A DNA stretch of 64,000 bases from J051 sp040289295 (GCA_040289295.1 PSLA01000007.1:1-64000); one strand, 5' to 3'; shown: positions 49,708 to 58,224, numbered from the stretch's first letter. The notes: generated by a model not told the origin, from the sequence alone. Translations and numbers: made by a program.

Positions 49708-51104
49708 CGGTTGCAGGGATACTGCTGGCGCTTGCCGCCTCGTCACCCGCACACGCTCCAAGCGCGCTGAAGCAGCAATGGATGCGGGAGCCGATACCAG
49801 GCCTACGCTACATCCAAGAGGTCTTCACTGACCCACCGCTTGTGATTCACACCGTTCGCTTCCGCGCCCCAGAGAGCGGCTTCGACATGGAGGCAATCTT
49901 GGCAAAGGACCGCGTCTTCGAGAAGAGCGGCGCCGCCTCACTAGAGACGGTTACTTCCATGGCACGGCGAACTGGCGCGTTTCTCGTCGTTAACGCCGAC
50001 TTCTTCGGTTCCGACGGCGACCCGCTCGGCCTGATGATTCGCGGTAGTCGGCTGGTAAGCGAGCCGTTTGCGACGCGCTCCGCCATCGCCTGGGCTGACA
50101 GCACGCTGCTGTTCGACGCGCCGACATGGGCGGGAGAGTTGGTCTCTCCGAGCGGTGCAGTAATTCCGATAAGCGGCGTAAATCGCGCCGCACGGGACGG
50201 CGAAATCGTGTTGTACTTCCCTGACGGTGGGCGTGCATCTTCTCGAGTGCCGGGCAACGCGCTCATCTTCGAGGCCGACGCAACTGCAGCGACCCTCGGC
50301 GAGAGCGCGCTGGTATTCAAGCTCGTGGTGCCCGACAGTCGCGGACTCGAGGTTGAGCCGGGTCGGGTCGTATTGTTCGCGGCCGGAAGGGCGGCGCCAA
50401 ACGTACTCAAAGATTTGCGGCAGAATGAGGAATGGAAGTTGCGCCTCTCGCTCACCGGCTCTATCAACTGGTCGGCGATTCATCACGCGTTGGGCGGCGG
50501 CCCTCGCCTCCTGACGAAGGGACAGGTTGTGCTGAATGGCGCGAGCGAGCGGTTCCGTCCTGACCTCGTTAACGGAAGGCATCCACGCACGGCGGTCGGC
50601 ACGACGGCTGACGGTGAGATCGTCGTCGTTGTCGTAGACGGGCGCTCGCGCTTCTCTCTCGGCGTGACGCTCGCCGAGTTGGCAACGCTGATGAAGGAAC
50701 GCGGATGCTCGGACGCCGTGAACCTCGATGGCGGCGGCAGTTCGGCGTTGTGTCTCGCGTCCGGCGTGGTGAACCTCCCGAGCGACGGCGTGGAGCGCCC
50801 CGTAGCTAACGCACTCGCGCTCTTCACGCCGATCCCAATTGACAACGGGGTTGCTCTGCGCATCGAGTCCACCAGCCAAACCGTGAGCGCAGCCAGTTCC
50901 GTGCAGTTGCGCGCACTCTTTGATGGTGGGGGAGCGCCCCCGGCCGACCAGGTGATCTGGACGAGTTCCGGCGCGGCATGGGTGAACCAGGCGGGAACGC
51001 TGTTTGGAGTCCGCCCGGGTGCTGCGCGCGTTACGGCGTGGTATCGAGGCGCGTCGGCAACGTATGAGATCGCAGTGGCAGGCGGACTTTCCCCGCTTCG
51101 CTGA
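49704..51104 (+). CDS. secreted phosphodiester glycosidase (NAGPA-domain) with Ig-like tail
   Basis: The 466-aa protein has a signal-like N-terminus (TVAGILLALAASSPAHA), a NAGPA/DUF2233 domain with FLVVNADFFGSDGDPLGLMIRG, NGRHPRTAVGTTADGEIVVVVVDGR and NLDGGGSSALCL as its conserved end, and a Big-like beta domain at about 385-460 (LRIESTSQTVSAASSVQLRALF...). The family removes GlcNAc or other groups from phosphodiesters, for example in wall teichoic or capsule chemistry; the substrate here is unknown. It is coupled to LdcA and rodA, so a wall or surface-polymer role is likely. Confidence 0.88.
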   Translation: MTVAGILLALAASSPAHAPSALKQQWMREPIPGLRYIQEVFTDPPLVIHTVRFRAPESGFDMEAILAKDRVFEKSGAASLETVTSMARRTGAFLVVNADFFGSDGDPLGLMIRGSRLVSEPFATRSAIAWADSTLLFDAPTWAGELVSPSGAVIPISGVNRAARDGEIVLYFPDGGRASSRVPGNALIFEADATAATLGESALVFKLVVPDSRGLEVEPGRVVLFAAGRAAPNVLKDLRQNEEWKLRLSLTGSINWSAIHHALGGGPRLLTKGQVVLNGASERFRPDLVNGRHPRTAVGTTADGEIVVVVVDGRSRFSLGVTLAELATLMKERGCSDAVNLDGGGSSALCLASGVVNLPSDGVERPVANALALFTPIPIDNGVALRIESTSQTVSAASSVQLRALFDGGGAPPADQVIWTSSGAAWVNQAGTLFGVRPGAARVTAWYRGASATYEIAVAGGLSPLR

Positions 51105-51304
51105 TTGGAGTCGTAGCTCGCGCGTCGGTCGAAGGTCTCAGGCAGTCCTTGGTAGATTCAGACCTCGGCTCTTGCAGTTGACGTGAACCACGCCACCATC
51201 AACCCGGCCGCCATCTCCAGGGACGACTCCTTTAAGTTCACCCACCTCACCGCGGGGAGGCGGGCGAACGAGAGCGGCGAGCGGGGTGGTATCCTCAGGG
51301 CAAT

Positions 51305-52264
51305 ATGGACCGCAACCTTGCCCTTGAGTTTGTACGGGTTACCGAAGCGGCGGCGCTCAACGCCGCCAAGTGGGTCGGCAAGGGTGATCGGACCGCTGCC
51401 GACCAAGCCGCCTGCGACGCGATGCGCCACACGCTTGCCCAGGTCGACATAAGGGGACAAATCGTCATCGGCGAAGGTGAAAGAGACGAAGCGCCGATGC
51501 TGTACATCGGGGAGGAAGTCGGAAACGGGACGGGGCCGGTCGTCGAGATCGCCGTGGACCCGCTCGAGGGCACGAACCTTTGTGCCAACGGCATGGCGAA
51601 CGCCATCAGCGTGCTTGCTGCCGCCAAAGAGAGCGAAGGCAGGCTGATGCACGCGCCGGATTGCTATATGGACAAGCTGGTCGTTGGGCCCGATGCGAAG
51701 GGCGCGATTGACATCACGATGCCGGTTGCGGCAAACCTCAGAGCAATCGCGAAGTGCCTCGACAAGGACATTGACGAACTGACCATCGGCATGCTGGACA
51801 GGCCTCGGCACGAGAAACTAATCGCCGAGATCCGGCGATGCGGCGCAAGGATCCGCTTAGTGACGGACGGGGACATCACGCTGGGCATCGCCGCAATCCA
51901 GGAAGAGACCGGCATTGACGCGCTCTTCGGGATCGGCGGCGCACCGGAGGGTATCATCACCGCCGCGGCGGTGCGATGCGTCGGCGGAGATATGCAGGCT
52001 CGACTGGTGTTCCGCAACGAGGAAGAGCGCAAGCGCGCCGAGAAAATGATCGAGGGTGACGTGGATCGAGTGTTCCACACAGATGACATGGCGAGCGGCA
52101 GCGTGATGTTCGCCGCGACAGGCATAACGAGCGGGGACCTCCTGCGGGGCGTCCGCTACACCAAGAGAGGCGCGTTGACGGAGTCTATCGTGATGCGATC
52201 CGCGACCGGCACGGTGCGCCGCATTCAAACGAGTCACCGCTTCGAGCACGCGCCGAGGTATTGA
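51305..52264 (+). CDS. glpX: fructose-1,6-bisphosphatase class II (GlpX)
   Basis: GlpX hydrolyses fructose-1,6-bisphosphate in gluconeogenesis. The 319-aa protein has GKGDRTAADQAACDAMR, IVIGEGERDEAPMLYIGEEVG, AVDPLEGTNLCANGMANAISVLA and GIGGAPEGIITAAAVRCVGGD, all GlpX signatures, with the DPLEGT metal site. In many bacteria the same enzyme also serves as sedoheptulose-1,7-bisphosphatase. A 200-bp gap precedes it. The Sec-protein gene ends 3 nt after its stop on the other strand. Confidence 0.94.
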   Translation: MDRNLALEFVRVTEAAALNAAKWVGKGDRTAADQAACDAMRHTLAQVDIRGQIVIGEGERDEAPMLYIGEEVGNGTGPVVEIAVDPLEGTNLCANGMANAISVLAAAKESEGRLMHAPDCYMDKLVVGPDAKGAIDITMPVAANLRAIAKCLDKDIDELTIGMLDRPRHEKLIAEIRRCGARIRLVTDGDITLGIAAIQEETGIDALFGIGGAPEGIITAAAVRCVGGDMQARLVFRNEEERKRAEKMIEGDVDRVFHTDDMASGSVMFAATGITSGDLLRGVRYTKRGALTESIVMRSATGTVRRIQTSHRFEHAPRY

Positions 52265-52267
52265 CGG

Positions 52268-52717
52268 CTATCGCTTCTTGAGCGCCTGCCTCATCTCGCG
52301 TAGCACCTCATTCATGTCCCAAGTGGTCGAGACGTCGTGAATCTGCTTTCCTTCGGCATTCAGGATTCGCATATCCGGAATGCCACGCACCACGAAGCGC
52401 CTAGCGGTATCAGGCTCTTTATCAATGTCAATGTGTACGAAGACGTAGTCGCTTTGCATCGCGGCGAATTCAGGTTTGCTAAGGACCACACGGGCCAACT
52501 CTTTGCACCCCGGTCACCACTCCGCGCTAAAGTCAACGAAGACGAGTTTGTTTTCAGCCTTCGCGGCATTCAGGCCAGAGTCGAGTGTTTCGTGCCAAGC
52601 AATATCGCCGCTCGGCACGACTCCCGATGCCTCGCTTGACGCCTCTGTCTTCGCATTGCAGCCGGAGAGCACCAGCAAGCTGAACAGAACGCCCATAGCC
52701 AGCAGATTGATTCGCAT
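52268..52717 (-). CDS. thioredoxin-like lipoprotein, candidate selenoprotein with in-frame UGA
   Basis: Read through one UGA, the frame gives 149 residues: a lipoprotein signal peptide (LFSLLVLSGC, Cys20), a linker and a thioredoxin fold. The sequence at the active site is FVDFSAEW-UGA-PGCKELARVVL, so the UGA (52516-52514) is codon 68, exactly the first position of the WCxxC motif, with Cys71 as resolving residue. The cis-Pro segment RGIPDM (Pro114) follows, and the fold continues to KKR and a TAG stop. Both halves are ordinary coding sequence in the same frame. Sec at this position is known in other thioredoxin-like selenoproteins. The protein would sit on the outer leaf of the inner membrane and reduce disulfides or peroxides. 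A mutated Cys codon or sequencing error is the main alternative. Confidence 0.8.
52484..52515 (-). promoter_or_regulatory. candidate bacterial SECIS hairpin after the UGA
   Basis: In the mRNA, GACC (starting at the GA of UGA) can pair with GGUC 32 nt on, and GGG with CCC inside it; CAA and UUG can pair near the tip. The apical part carries G residues as in SelB-binding loops. Position (first 30 nt after UGA) matches bacterial SECIS elements. It was folded by eye. Confidence 0.4.
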
Positions 52718-52873
52718 ATGTTAGTAAGTACGTTGCCCGACGAAAACCCGTTCCCCTTCGTCTTCACAGGCGCTACGCTCGCGCTGGTAGATCGCCCTCC
52801 GTGCAAGCTGGGAGAGATCACCTGGTGGCTGTCACAGGCGTGGTCGATGTCGGAAGTGGAAGAAGGCGACTGA
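52718..52873 (+). CDS. possible 51-aa protein upstream of the PilZ gene
   Basis: A 51-codon frame starts at an ATG that directly abuts the divergent start of the thioredoxin-like gene (CATATG). It reads DENPFPFVFTGATLALVDRPP and ends SEVEEGD, 25 nt before the PilZ gene. Codon use looks coding-like. No ribosome site precedes it, and both promoters would have to overlap the other gene. I give it low weight; the stretch may only be the promoter region. Confidence 0.35.
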   Translation: MLVSTLPDENPFPFVFTGATLALVDRPPCKLGEITWWLSQAWSMSEVEEGD

Positions 52874-52898
52874 TTGCGCTGCGCGAGGTGCACCTACG

Positions 52899-53672
52899 AT
52901 GATCTGGCAGAATGACGAGGCACCGCTGTGGGATTTGGACTCTTCGGGCGAGCCGATGGAGCCAGCACCCTTTGAACCTGAGGAGCGAGATACCGTCGTT
53001 CCTTCACCAGGCACGGTGCGTCGCACCGTGGAATCCCTGCCGACAGGACATCACGTCGTTCTGTTCGCGCTGGACCCGCCTGGCTTTTGCGGAGGGCGGA
53101 TCGCCTCGGTCGACGATTCTTCTCTTCGGGTGAGCCTCGATCATGAGCCCGACCGCCTCCAGCTGTGGCCGCTTTCGGTGTGCCTCATCGCCTTTCTGCA
53201 CCAGGGGGAGACTCACGCCTTCCTCTCCCGCGTGTGGGGTTTCGGCTCAGATGAAGGCGTTCGCCGACGCCCAGTTGTGATTCTTAGCAAGCCCGACCAG
53301 CAGATGACCATGGACTGGCGCAGCGCGCCGCGAGTCGTCGTACCGGACGATGCGGGCTTCGCTTGCGTGTTCCGCGTTGGAGCCACGGGTAAGTGGCCGT
53401 GCAGGCTGTGCAATCTCAGCGTCTCCGGCGCGCTGATCGAGTTCGACCCTTCGCGGATGCCGGAGTTGCAGTGCGGCTCCGAGGCGGAGTTGGAGATTCT
53501 ATGGGAGGACATGCATTGCCGACTGCTTGCCGTCATCTGCAGGCGACAGGGGAATGAGTACGCGGTCATGTTCCCAGAGAGTCTGAGCTTGGACGAAATC
53601 CGCCCGCCGATGCACCTCGAGACGATGGTGCGCGATCTTCAGGAACTCTGGCTACGCCGTCGAGCGGCTTAA
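52899..53672 (+). CDS. PilZ-domain protein, likely c-di-GMP receptor (YcgR-like)
   Basis: The 257-aa protein has an N-terminal YcgR-like half (LPTGHHVVLFALDPPGFCGGRIASVDDSSLRVSL) and a C-terminal PilZ domain. The binding motif RxxxR is RSAPR near residue 145, and NLSVSGALIE fits (D/N)xSxxG. This supports cyclic-di-GMP binding. YcgR proteins brake flagella or act on secretion; no flagellar or other c-di-GMP gene is in the window, so its target is unknown. A hairpin terminator follows. Confidence 0.85.
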   Translation: MIWQNDEAPLWDLDSSGEPMEPAPFEPEERDTVVPSPGTVRRTVESLPTGHHVVLFALDPPGFCGGRIASVDDSSLRVSLDHEPDRLQLWPLSVCLIAFLHQGETHAFLSRVWGFGSDEGVRRRPVVILSKPDQQMTMDWRSAPRVVVPDDAGFACVFRVGATGKWPCRLCNLSVSGALIEFDPSRMPELQCGSEAELEILWEDMHCRLLAVICRRQGNEYAVMFPESLSLDEIRPPMHLETMVRDLQELWLRRRAA

Positions 53673-53683
53673 CCTTGAAAAGA

Positions 53684-53709
53684 GGAATCGCCACCGAGGT
53701 GGCGATTCC
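53684..53709. terminator. strong bidirectional hairpin terminator
   Basis: Perfect arms GGAATCGCCACC and GGTGGCGATTCC lie between the convergent PilZ and duplicated-domain genes. On the minus strand it is followed by TCTTTTC, typical of rho-independent termination; the plus-strand T tract is weaker. Confidence 0.85.
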
Positions 53710-53742
53710 GTTGCGTTCCTAGTGATCGGGCGTTTGAAGGCG

Positions 53743-54639
53743 TCAGGGCCGTTGTCCGACGACAATATCGCCGCTCACAACGTGCCCTGTGAAGGCGAAG
53801 CGGTATCCCTCGGCTTCGAAGACGAGCGCGATGGTATCGGGGTCGTTGTCCACAACGCGAACACGGACGACGCCATGGACCTCGCGCGTGCCTTCGCGTG
53901 TCCTGAGCACGGCGACCGCCCTGCCGCTAAAGACAGCACTATGCCCGTCGGACTCGAAGTGTTCGGCGTTCCGCATCATGATCGAAAGCATCCCGTTTTC
54001 GACCGCGGTCCTGAGGCCGAAAGAGCCGCCAACTTGGGGCTCGCGCTCAGGACAGCGCCGCTCATAGACATCGAACGAAAACGCGCCACGCTGGTGCTCG
54101 TTCGCCGCTACGCCCATGCCTTTCGCGAACTTGACGGTGCACTCGCAGTGTCTTCGGACGAAGACCTCGATGCCGCCTTCAACTACACCGCCTCGGAACG
54201 ACCATGAGAACTCGCGTGCCTCGAAGTGGACAGCCAAGCCGTCGCCACCGCCGAGCGATGCGAGGTCGGCGCCGCCGCCGTCATGCGCGATGACATGGAC
54301 GATCCCTGGGAAGCGATGCGTTTTTTCACGGGTTTGCAGGACGAAAACCGCAGGTCCAGACACGGCGACGGTCATTCCGTCGCGGCGCAGAGCGTTGATT
54401 TGGTCAGTGAGGATGCCAACACGACCGCGTTCCGTCATCGTACCAAGTTCAAACGAGCCTCGAACGCGAGGGTCTTGGTGCTCGCAGGTCGCCTTCATGG
54501 CGGACAGCGAGAAGGCCGCGCGCTGGTGCTCGTTCGCGGCAACGCCGCGGCCGACCACGCCTTCAATAACACAGCACTCTTGGGCTACCGCAGTCACTCC
54601 GACGGCGAGAAGCCCAAGGAAAACAAGAGATTGCCTCAT
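53743..54639 (-). CDS. secreted protein with two tandem copies of a ~120-aa beta domain
   Basis: The 298-aa protein has a signal peptide (SLVFLGLLAVGVTAVAQ). AAGGAGG precedes its ATG at 54639. Two repeats begin GVAANEHQRAAFSLSAM and GVAANEHQRGAFSFDVY, and each runs through a Phe/Trp-rich beta segment (FSWSFRGGVVEGGIEVF and YRFAFTGHVVSGDIVV). The DNA of the repeats is also similar (54082-54120 against 54514-54552), so the duplication is fairly recent. The unit resembles small exported beta-sandwich domains of unknown role. The 545-residue open frame that includes it upstream is an artefact of GC-rich DNA over mdh. Confidence 0.72.
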   Translation of the reverse strand: MRQSLVFLGLLAVGVTAVAQECCVIEGVVGRGVAANEHQRAAFSLSAMKATCEHQDPRVRGSFELGTMTERGRVGILTDQINALRRDGMTVAVSGPAVFVLQTREKTHRFPGIVHVIAHDGGGADLASLGGGDGLAVHFEAREFSWSFRGGVVEGGIEVFVRRHCECTVKFAKGMGVAANEHQRGAFSFDVYERRCPEREPQVGGSFGLRTAVENGMLSIMMRNAEHFESDGHSAVFSGRAVAVLRTREGTREVHGVVRVRVVDNDPDTIALVFEAEGYRFAFTGHVVSGDIVVGQRP

Positions 54640-54804
54640 CGTATTCTTCCTCCTTCTGGTGCGGCGGCACCGAGTCTCCTGCCGCCTCGTACAGAAGAAA
54701 CGCTGGCTGACGCCAAATGTCCGCCCCGGGACAGGTTGAGATGACCAGGTAGGGAGCGCCATAATGCACACCCGCGCCAAGAGGCGCGTTTCGAGGAGAT
54801 ATCC

Positions 54805-55728
54805 ATGAAAGTCAGCATCATCGGTGGAGCCGGACGTGTCGGCTCGAACGCAGCCTTCGCGCTCCAGCTTGGAGCCAAAGTTAGCGAAATTGTCCTGGTC
54901 GATATGGCAGCAGACGCCGCAGAGGGGGAGGCGCTGGACCTCCGACATGGAACGGCGATGACCGGTCCGCAAACCATCCTCGCCGGCGGATATGATGCCG
55001 TGGACGGCAGTGATTGCGTAGTCGTAACCGCAGGCCTTAGGCGCAAGCCCGACGAGAGCCGACTTGAACTCATCAATCGAAATGTTACACTCTTTCGGGA
55101 CATCTTGAACTCTGTTAAGGAATGCGCGCTTGCTCCGGATGCGACCATCCTGGTTGTTAGCAACCCGGTAGACATTCTCACGATGCTCGCGGTCCAAGAA
55201 TCGGGACTCCCGCCGAATCGGGTTTTCGGGTTGGGGACGACGCTCGACACGTGTCGTTTTCGGAGTCTGCTGGCGGCGCACTTCGGCGTGGCTGCGACTG
55301 ATGTGCATGCTCTCATTCTCGGCGAGCATGGAGACACGATGGTACCCATGTGGTCGAGTGCAACCGTCAACGGTATCCACATCTCCACCCTGCCTGGGTG
55401 GTCGCAGCAGGTCGGCAACGACGTGTTTGACTTCACGAAGAAGAGCGGCGCCGAAGTCATCCGCCTGAAGGGTGGGGCCGGTTGGGCGGTCGGCGTGTCC
55501 ATCGCACGCGTGGTCGAGGCGATGGCGCTTAACACAGGAGAGATGCTGCCGGTCAGCGTTCTGCAGGACGGCGCGCTTGGCATCCGAGACATCTGCCTCT
55601 CCCTGCCGACGCTTGTGGGCCGCGAAGGCGTGCGAAAGGTGCTCGAGCCGAAATGCACCGACGTAGAAGCTGACGCGCTCCGGAAGTCGGAAGCCGCACT
55701 AAAAGAGGTGTGGGCGCAGATCGCGTGA
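54805..55728 (+). CDS. mdh: malate dehydrogenase (LDH-like type)
   Basis: The enzyme interconverts malate and oxaloacetate in the TCA cycle. The 307-aa protein has IIGGAGRVGSNAAFAL, DMAADAAEGEALDLRHG, and GLRRKPDESR: the Arg at the position where lactate dehydrogenases have Gln indicates malate specificity. GEHGDTMVP carries the catalytic His. GAGGAGAT lies upstream of the ATG. The next gene, cinA, starts 17 nt after its stop. Confidence 0.9.
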   Translation: MKVSIIGGAGRVGSNAAFALQLGAKVSEIVLVDMAADAAEGEALDLRHGTAMTGPQTILAGGYDAVDGSDCVVVTAGLRRKPDESRLELINRNVTLFRDILNSVKECALAPDATILVVSNPVDILTMLAVQESGLPPNRVFGLGTTLDTCRFRSLLAAHFGVAATDVHALILGEHGDTMVPMWSSATVNGIHISTLPGWSQQVGNDVFDFTKKSGAEVIRLKGGAGWAVGVSIARVVEAMALNTGEMLPVSVLQDGALGIRDICLSLPTLVGREGVRKVLEPKCTDVEADALRKSEAALKEVWAQIA

Positions 55729-55745
55729 CGATCGGGTGAGCGCCG

Positions 55746-56969
55746 TTGACCGCCGAGATCGTCTCCATCGGGACCGAACTGCTTCTTGGCCAGATTGCGG
55801 ACACGAACGCACAGACTCTTGGCGTGCTTCTCGCGGAACACGGCGTCGCGCATCACCGCAGGACAACGGTAGGAGACAACCGCACGCGCGTCGCTCGGGC
55901 AATCCAAGAGGCACTTGAAAGAGCAGATTTAGTCTTCACGATTGGCGGCCTCGGGCCGACAGAAGACGACGTGACGCGGGAAGCAATTGCGGATGCCCTC
56001 GGCCTTCCACTCGAGATAGACGAACCCACGCTGAACACTCTGCGCGCGCGGAGAGAGGCACTGGGCAGACCGTGGCTCGAGTCTCTGGCGCGCCAGGCAA
56101 GGAAACCGCGAGGCGCTGTAATGCTGCCCAACTCGGTTGGCACAGCCCCCGGTATTGTGGCAAAACAGAGGGACAGGGTTGTGATCGCTTTGCCAGGGCC
56201 CAAGGCTGAGTTTTATGCCATGTTGGAGGTTCACGTCCGCCCTCTCTTAGCGTCATTGTCGGATGGTGTAATTGTATCAAAAATCCTTACGATTCTTGAC
56301 GTGCCTGAGAGCATCGTCGAGAACGTGGTAGAGGACCTGATTCACAGTGAGAATCCGACTGTGGCGCCGCTCATGCATGCAGGAGAGGTGCAGCTGCGGC
56401 TGACGGCGCGCGCTAAGCATCGTGCCGAGGCAGAGCGCATGATCGAGCCGCTCGCTCACACGATACGATCTCGATTCGGGCCTAAGGCTTTCGATGGGGA
56501 CCCAGTTGCGACTCTCGTCCATTCGTTACGACTCGCCAACTTGAAGTTAACTGTGGCTGAGAGTTGCACGGGCGGGCTGCTCGGCGAGACGCTGACCCGC
56601 GTGCCCGGCGCCAGCGACGTTTTTCTCGGCGGCGTCGTCGCGTACTCCAACGAAGTGAAGGCGTCCCTGCTCGGAGTAGCGCACACGGACCTCAATCAAT
56701 TCGGCGCGGTGAGCGAGACGGTTGCGGTCCAGATGGCTGCGGGTGCGAGGCGTGCCCTCGGCAGCGACTACGCTCTTTCCATAACAGGTATCGCAGGACC
56801 GGGAGGTGACACCGAGTCGAAGCCGGTTGGCTTGGTGTTCATCGGAGTGGCGGGACCGAGAGGGGACCATGCGATCAAGAGGCGATATGGTGGAACTCGC
56901 GAATTGATTCGGGGGCGTGCGGTGTCATCTGCGCTTGTGCTCTTGCGCGAGGAGTTGATGCACGGATGA
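55746..56969 (+). CDS. cinA: CinA-like protein with nicotinamide-nucleotide amidase domain
   Basis: The 407-aa protein combines the N-terminal molybdopterin-binding-like (COG1058) domain (IVSIGTELLLGQIADTNAQ, GGLGPTEDDVTREAIADAL) and a C-terminal PncC domain (LTVAESCTGGLLGETLTRVPGAS, GIAGPGGDTESKPVGLVFIG). It hydrolyses nicotinamide mononucleotide and ADP-ribose compounds in NAD recycling. TTG start at 55746. The stop overlaps thpR in ATGA. Confidence 0.92.
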   Translation: MTAEIVSIGTELLLGQIADTNAQTLGVLLAEHGVAHHRRTTVGDNRTRVARAIQEALERADLVFTIGGLGPTEDDVTREAIADALGLPLEIDEPTLNTLRARREALGRPWLESLARQARKPRGAVMLPNSVGTAPGIVAKQRDRVVIALPGPKAEFYAMLEVHVRPLLASLSDGVIVSKILTILDVPESIVENVVEDLIHSENPTVAPLMHAGEVQLRLTARAKHRAEAERMIEPLAHTIRSRFGPKAFDGDPVATLVHSLRLANLKLTVAESCTGGLLGETLTRVPGASDVFLGGVVAYSNEVKASLLGVAHTDLNQFGAVSETVAVQMAAGARRALGSDYALSITGIAGPGGDTESKPVGLVFIGVAGPRGDHAIKRRYGGTRELIRGRAVSSALVLLREELMHG

Positions 56970-57472
56970 GGCTCTTTGCGGCCGTGTTCCCGTCTGAAGA
57001 CGTGCTTCAAAGGTTAGCGACGTTGCAAAGCACGCTAAGGGCGCGCGTTTCTGTCCCCTGTTCTTGGACTCGCCGCGAGCGAATGCACCTCACGCTGCGG
57101 TTCTTCGGCGACGACGCGAACCCCTCGCTCACTGCGCGAGAGGTCGAGCGAGCGCTGCTCGACGCTACCGCAGGCGAACTGGTAATCGACGTGTGCAGCG
57201 GGTTCCCCAATCCGAGCAAGGCACGCGTGTTGTTCGCCGGCGCATCCGAGCCGGACGAGCGGGTTGTGCAACTGAACAAGAGGCTGAACCTGCGAGAGCG
57301 AGAGCCCGTTCCGCACCTAACACTGGGACGCCCGCGTCGGACGATTCAGGTTCCCCAGGTTGAGTTTGAGCCGATTGCGATGGAGGTGAGCTGCGTCTCG
57401 CTCGTCCACTCGGTCCTCTTCGGGCCGCAGGCTGGATATCACATCCTTGAGACGTGGACTCTGCCGCGATGA
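56966..57472 (+). CDS. thpR: RNA 2',3'-cyclic phosphodiesterase (ThpR/LigT)
   Basis: The 168-aa 2H phosphoesterase has two HxT/L motifs: HLTLRFFGDD and HLTLGRP, the catalytic pair of His. It opens 2',3'-cyclic ends of RNA to 2'-phosphates; reverse ligation is seen in vitro. Coupled to cinA by a 4-nt overlap, as in other genomes. Length is standard. Confidence 0.93.
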   Translation: MRLFAAVFPSEDVLQRLATLQSTLRARVSVPCSWTRRERMHLTLRFFGDDANPSLTAREVERALLDATAGELVIDVCSGFPNPSKARVLFAGASEPDERVVQLNKRLNLREREPVPHLTLGRPRRTIQVPQVEFEPIAMEVSCVSLVHSVLFGPQAGYHILETWTLPR

Positions 57473-58221
57473 AAGCATTCGACTCCGACCCGCGCCACCG
57501 CTGGTTGTTCTGTTTCACTCATCCCGACGATGAGATTGCGCTGGCCGCATGGATGCGTCGCCTCGCAAGTTCTGGTGCCGAGGTCTGGGCGGGATGGAGC
57601 GTCTCGAATCCAACGCGCGAAGCCGAGGCACGCGCCGTGATGCGGTTTCTGGGCGTGAGCGAAGCCCGGCTCTTCTTCTTCGACGCGCCTGATGGAGACG
57701 CGTGCGAGCACCTCGCTTCGTTGCAAGGTAGATGGGCAGAAGCGATGATGCTATCGAACCCGAGTCGCGTTGTGGTGTGCGCTTTCGAGTGCGGGCATCT
57801 CGACCACGATAGCACGAACTACGCAGTCACGCACGCGGTTGCAGACATCAGCGGCGAGTGCGAGGTATATGAGTTTCCGATCTATCACACGTACTTAACT
57901 CGCGTGCCAGTACTCAACCGATTCGCTGACTCGACGGGCGAGGAGGTGCTGAGTCTCTTGCCGGAGGAGTGGAGCCTCAAGCGAGAAGTGAGCCGGATGT
58001 ATCCAAGCCAGAACATCGGCTCTCTGCTGGTTTGGTACACGTTTTGGAGTTGGGCGAGGTTGCGCCCCGCCGCACTCTGCCGCACCGAGCGAATGCGACG
58101 CCAGACGCACTTTGATTACTTGCGCCCCAACTTGCCGGAGCCATTGCGATCGAGGGTAGAGCACTCCGCCAAGTGGTTGCGCTGGGTCCGCTGCGTTCAG
58201 GCGGCTGAATACGACCAGTAG
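57469..58221 (+). CDS. PIG-L family N-acetylglucosaminyl deacetylase-like protein
   Basis: The 250-aa protein has the zinc motif THPDDEIALAAWMRRL and the later His in CGHLDHDSTNYAVTH, the PIG-L/MshB/BshB signature. Such enzymes deacetylate GlcNAc-linked compounds, including bacillithiol or mycothiol precursors and surface glycans. The C-terminal half is longer than in BshB and I see no thiol gene nearby, so the substrate is open. Its ATG overlaps the thpR stop. Confidence 0.88.
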   Translation: MKAFDSDPRHRWLFCFTHPDDEIALAAWMRRLASSGAEVWAGWSVSNPTREAEARAVMRFLGVSEARLFFFDAPDGDACEHLASLQGRWAEAMMLSNPSRVVVCAFECGHLDHDSTNYAVTHAVADISGECEVYEFPIYHTYLTRVPVLNRFADSTGEEVLSLLPEEWSLKREVSRMYPSQNIGSLLVWYTFWSWARLRPAALCRTERMRRQTHFDYLRPNLPEPLRSRVEHSAKWLRWVRCVQAAEYDQ

Positions 58222-58224
58222 GCG

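Noticed and set aside
52268..52498. Two separate small genes at 52268-52498 and 52514-52717
   Set aside because: They are in the same frame on the same strand, joined by one UGA at the expected active-site Cys; the second has no start codon or ribosome site of its own (its first codon is a TTG inside the fold). One selenoprotein gene explains both.
54640..55380. N-terminal extension of the duplicated-domain protein to 545 residues
   Set aside because: The extra 247 residues lie antisense to mdh and lack a signal peptide; the ATG at 54639 has a strong ribosome site and signal sequence.
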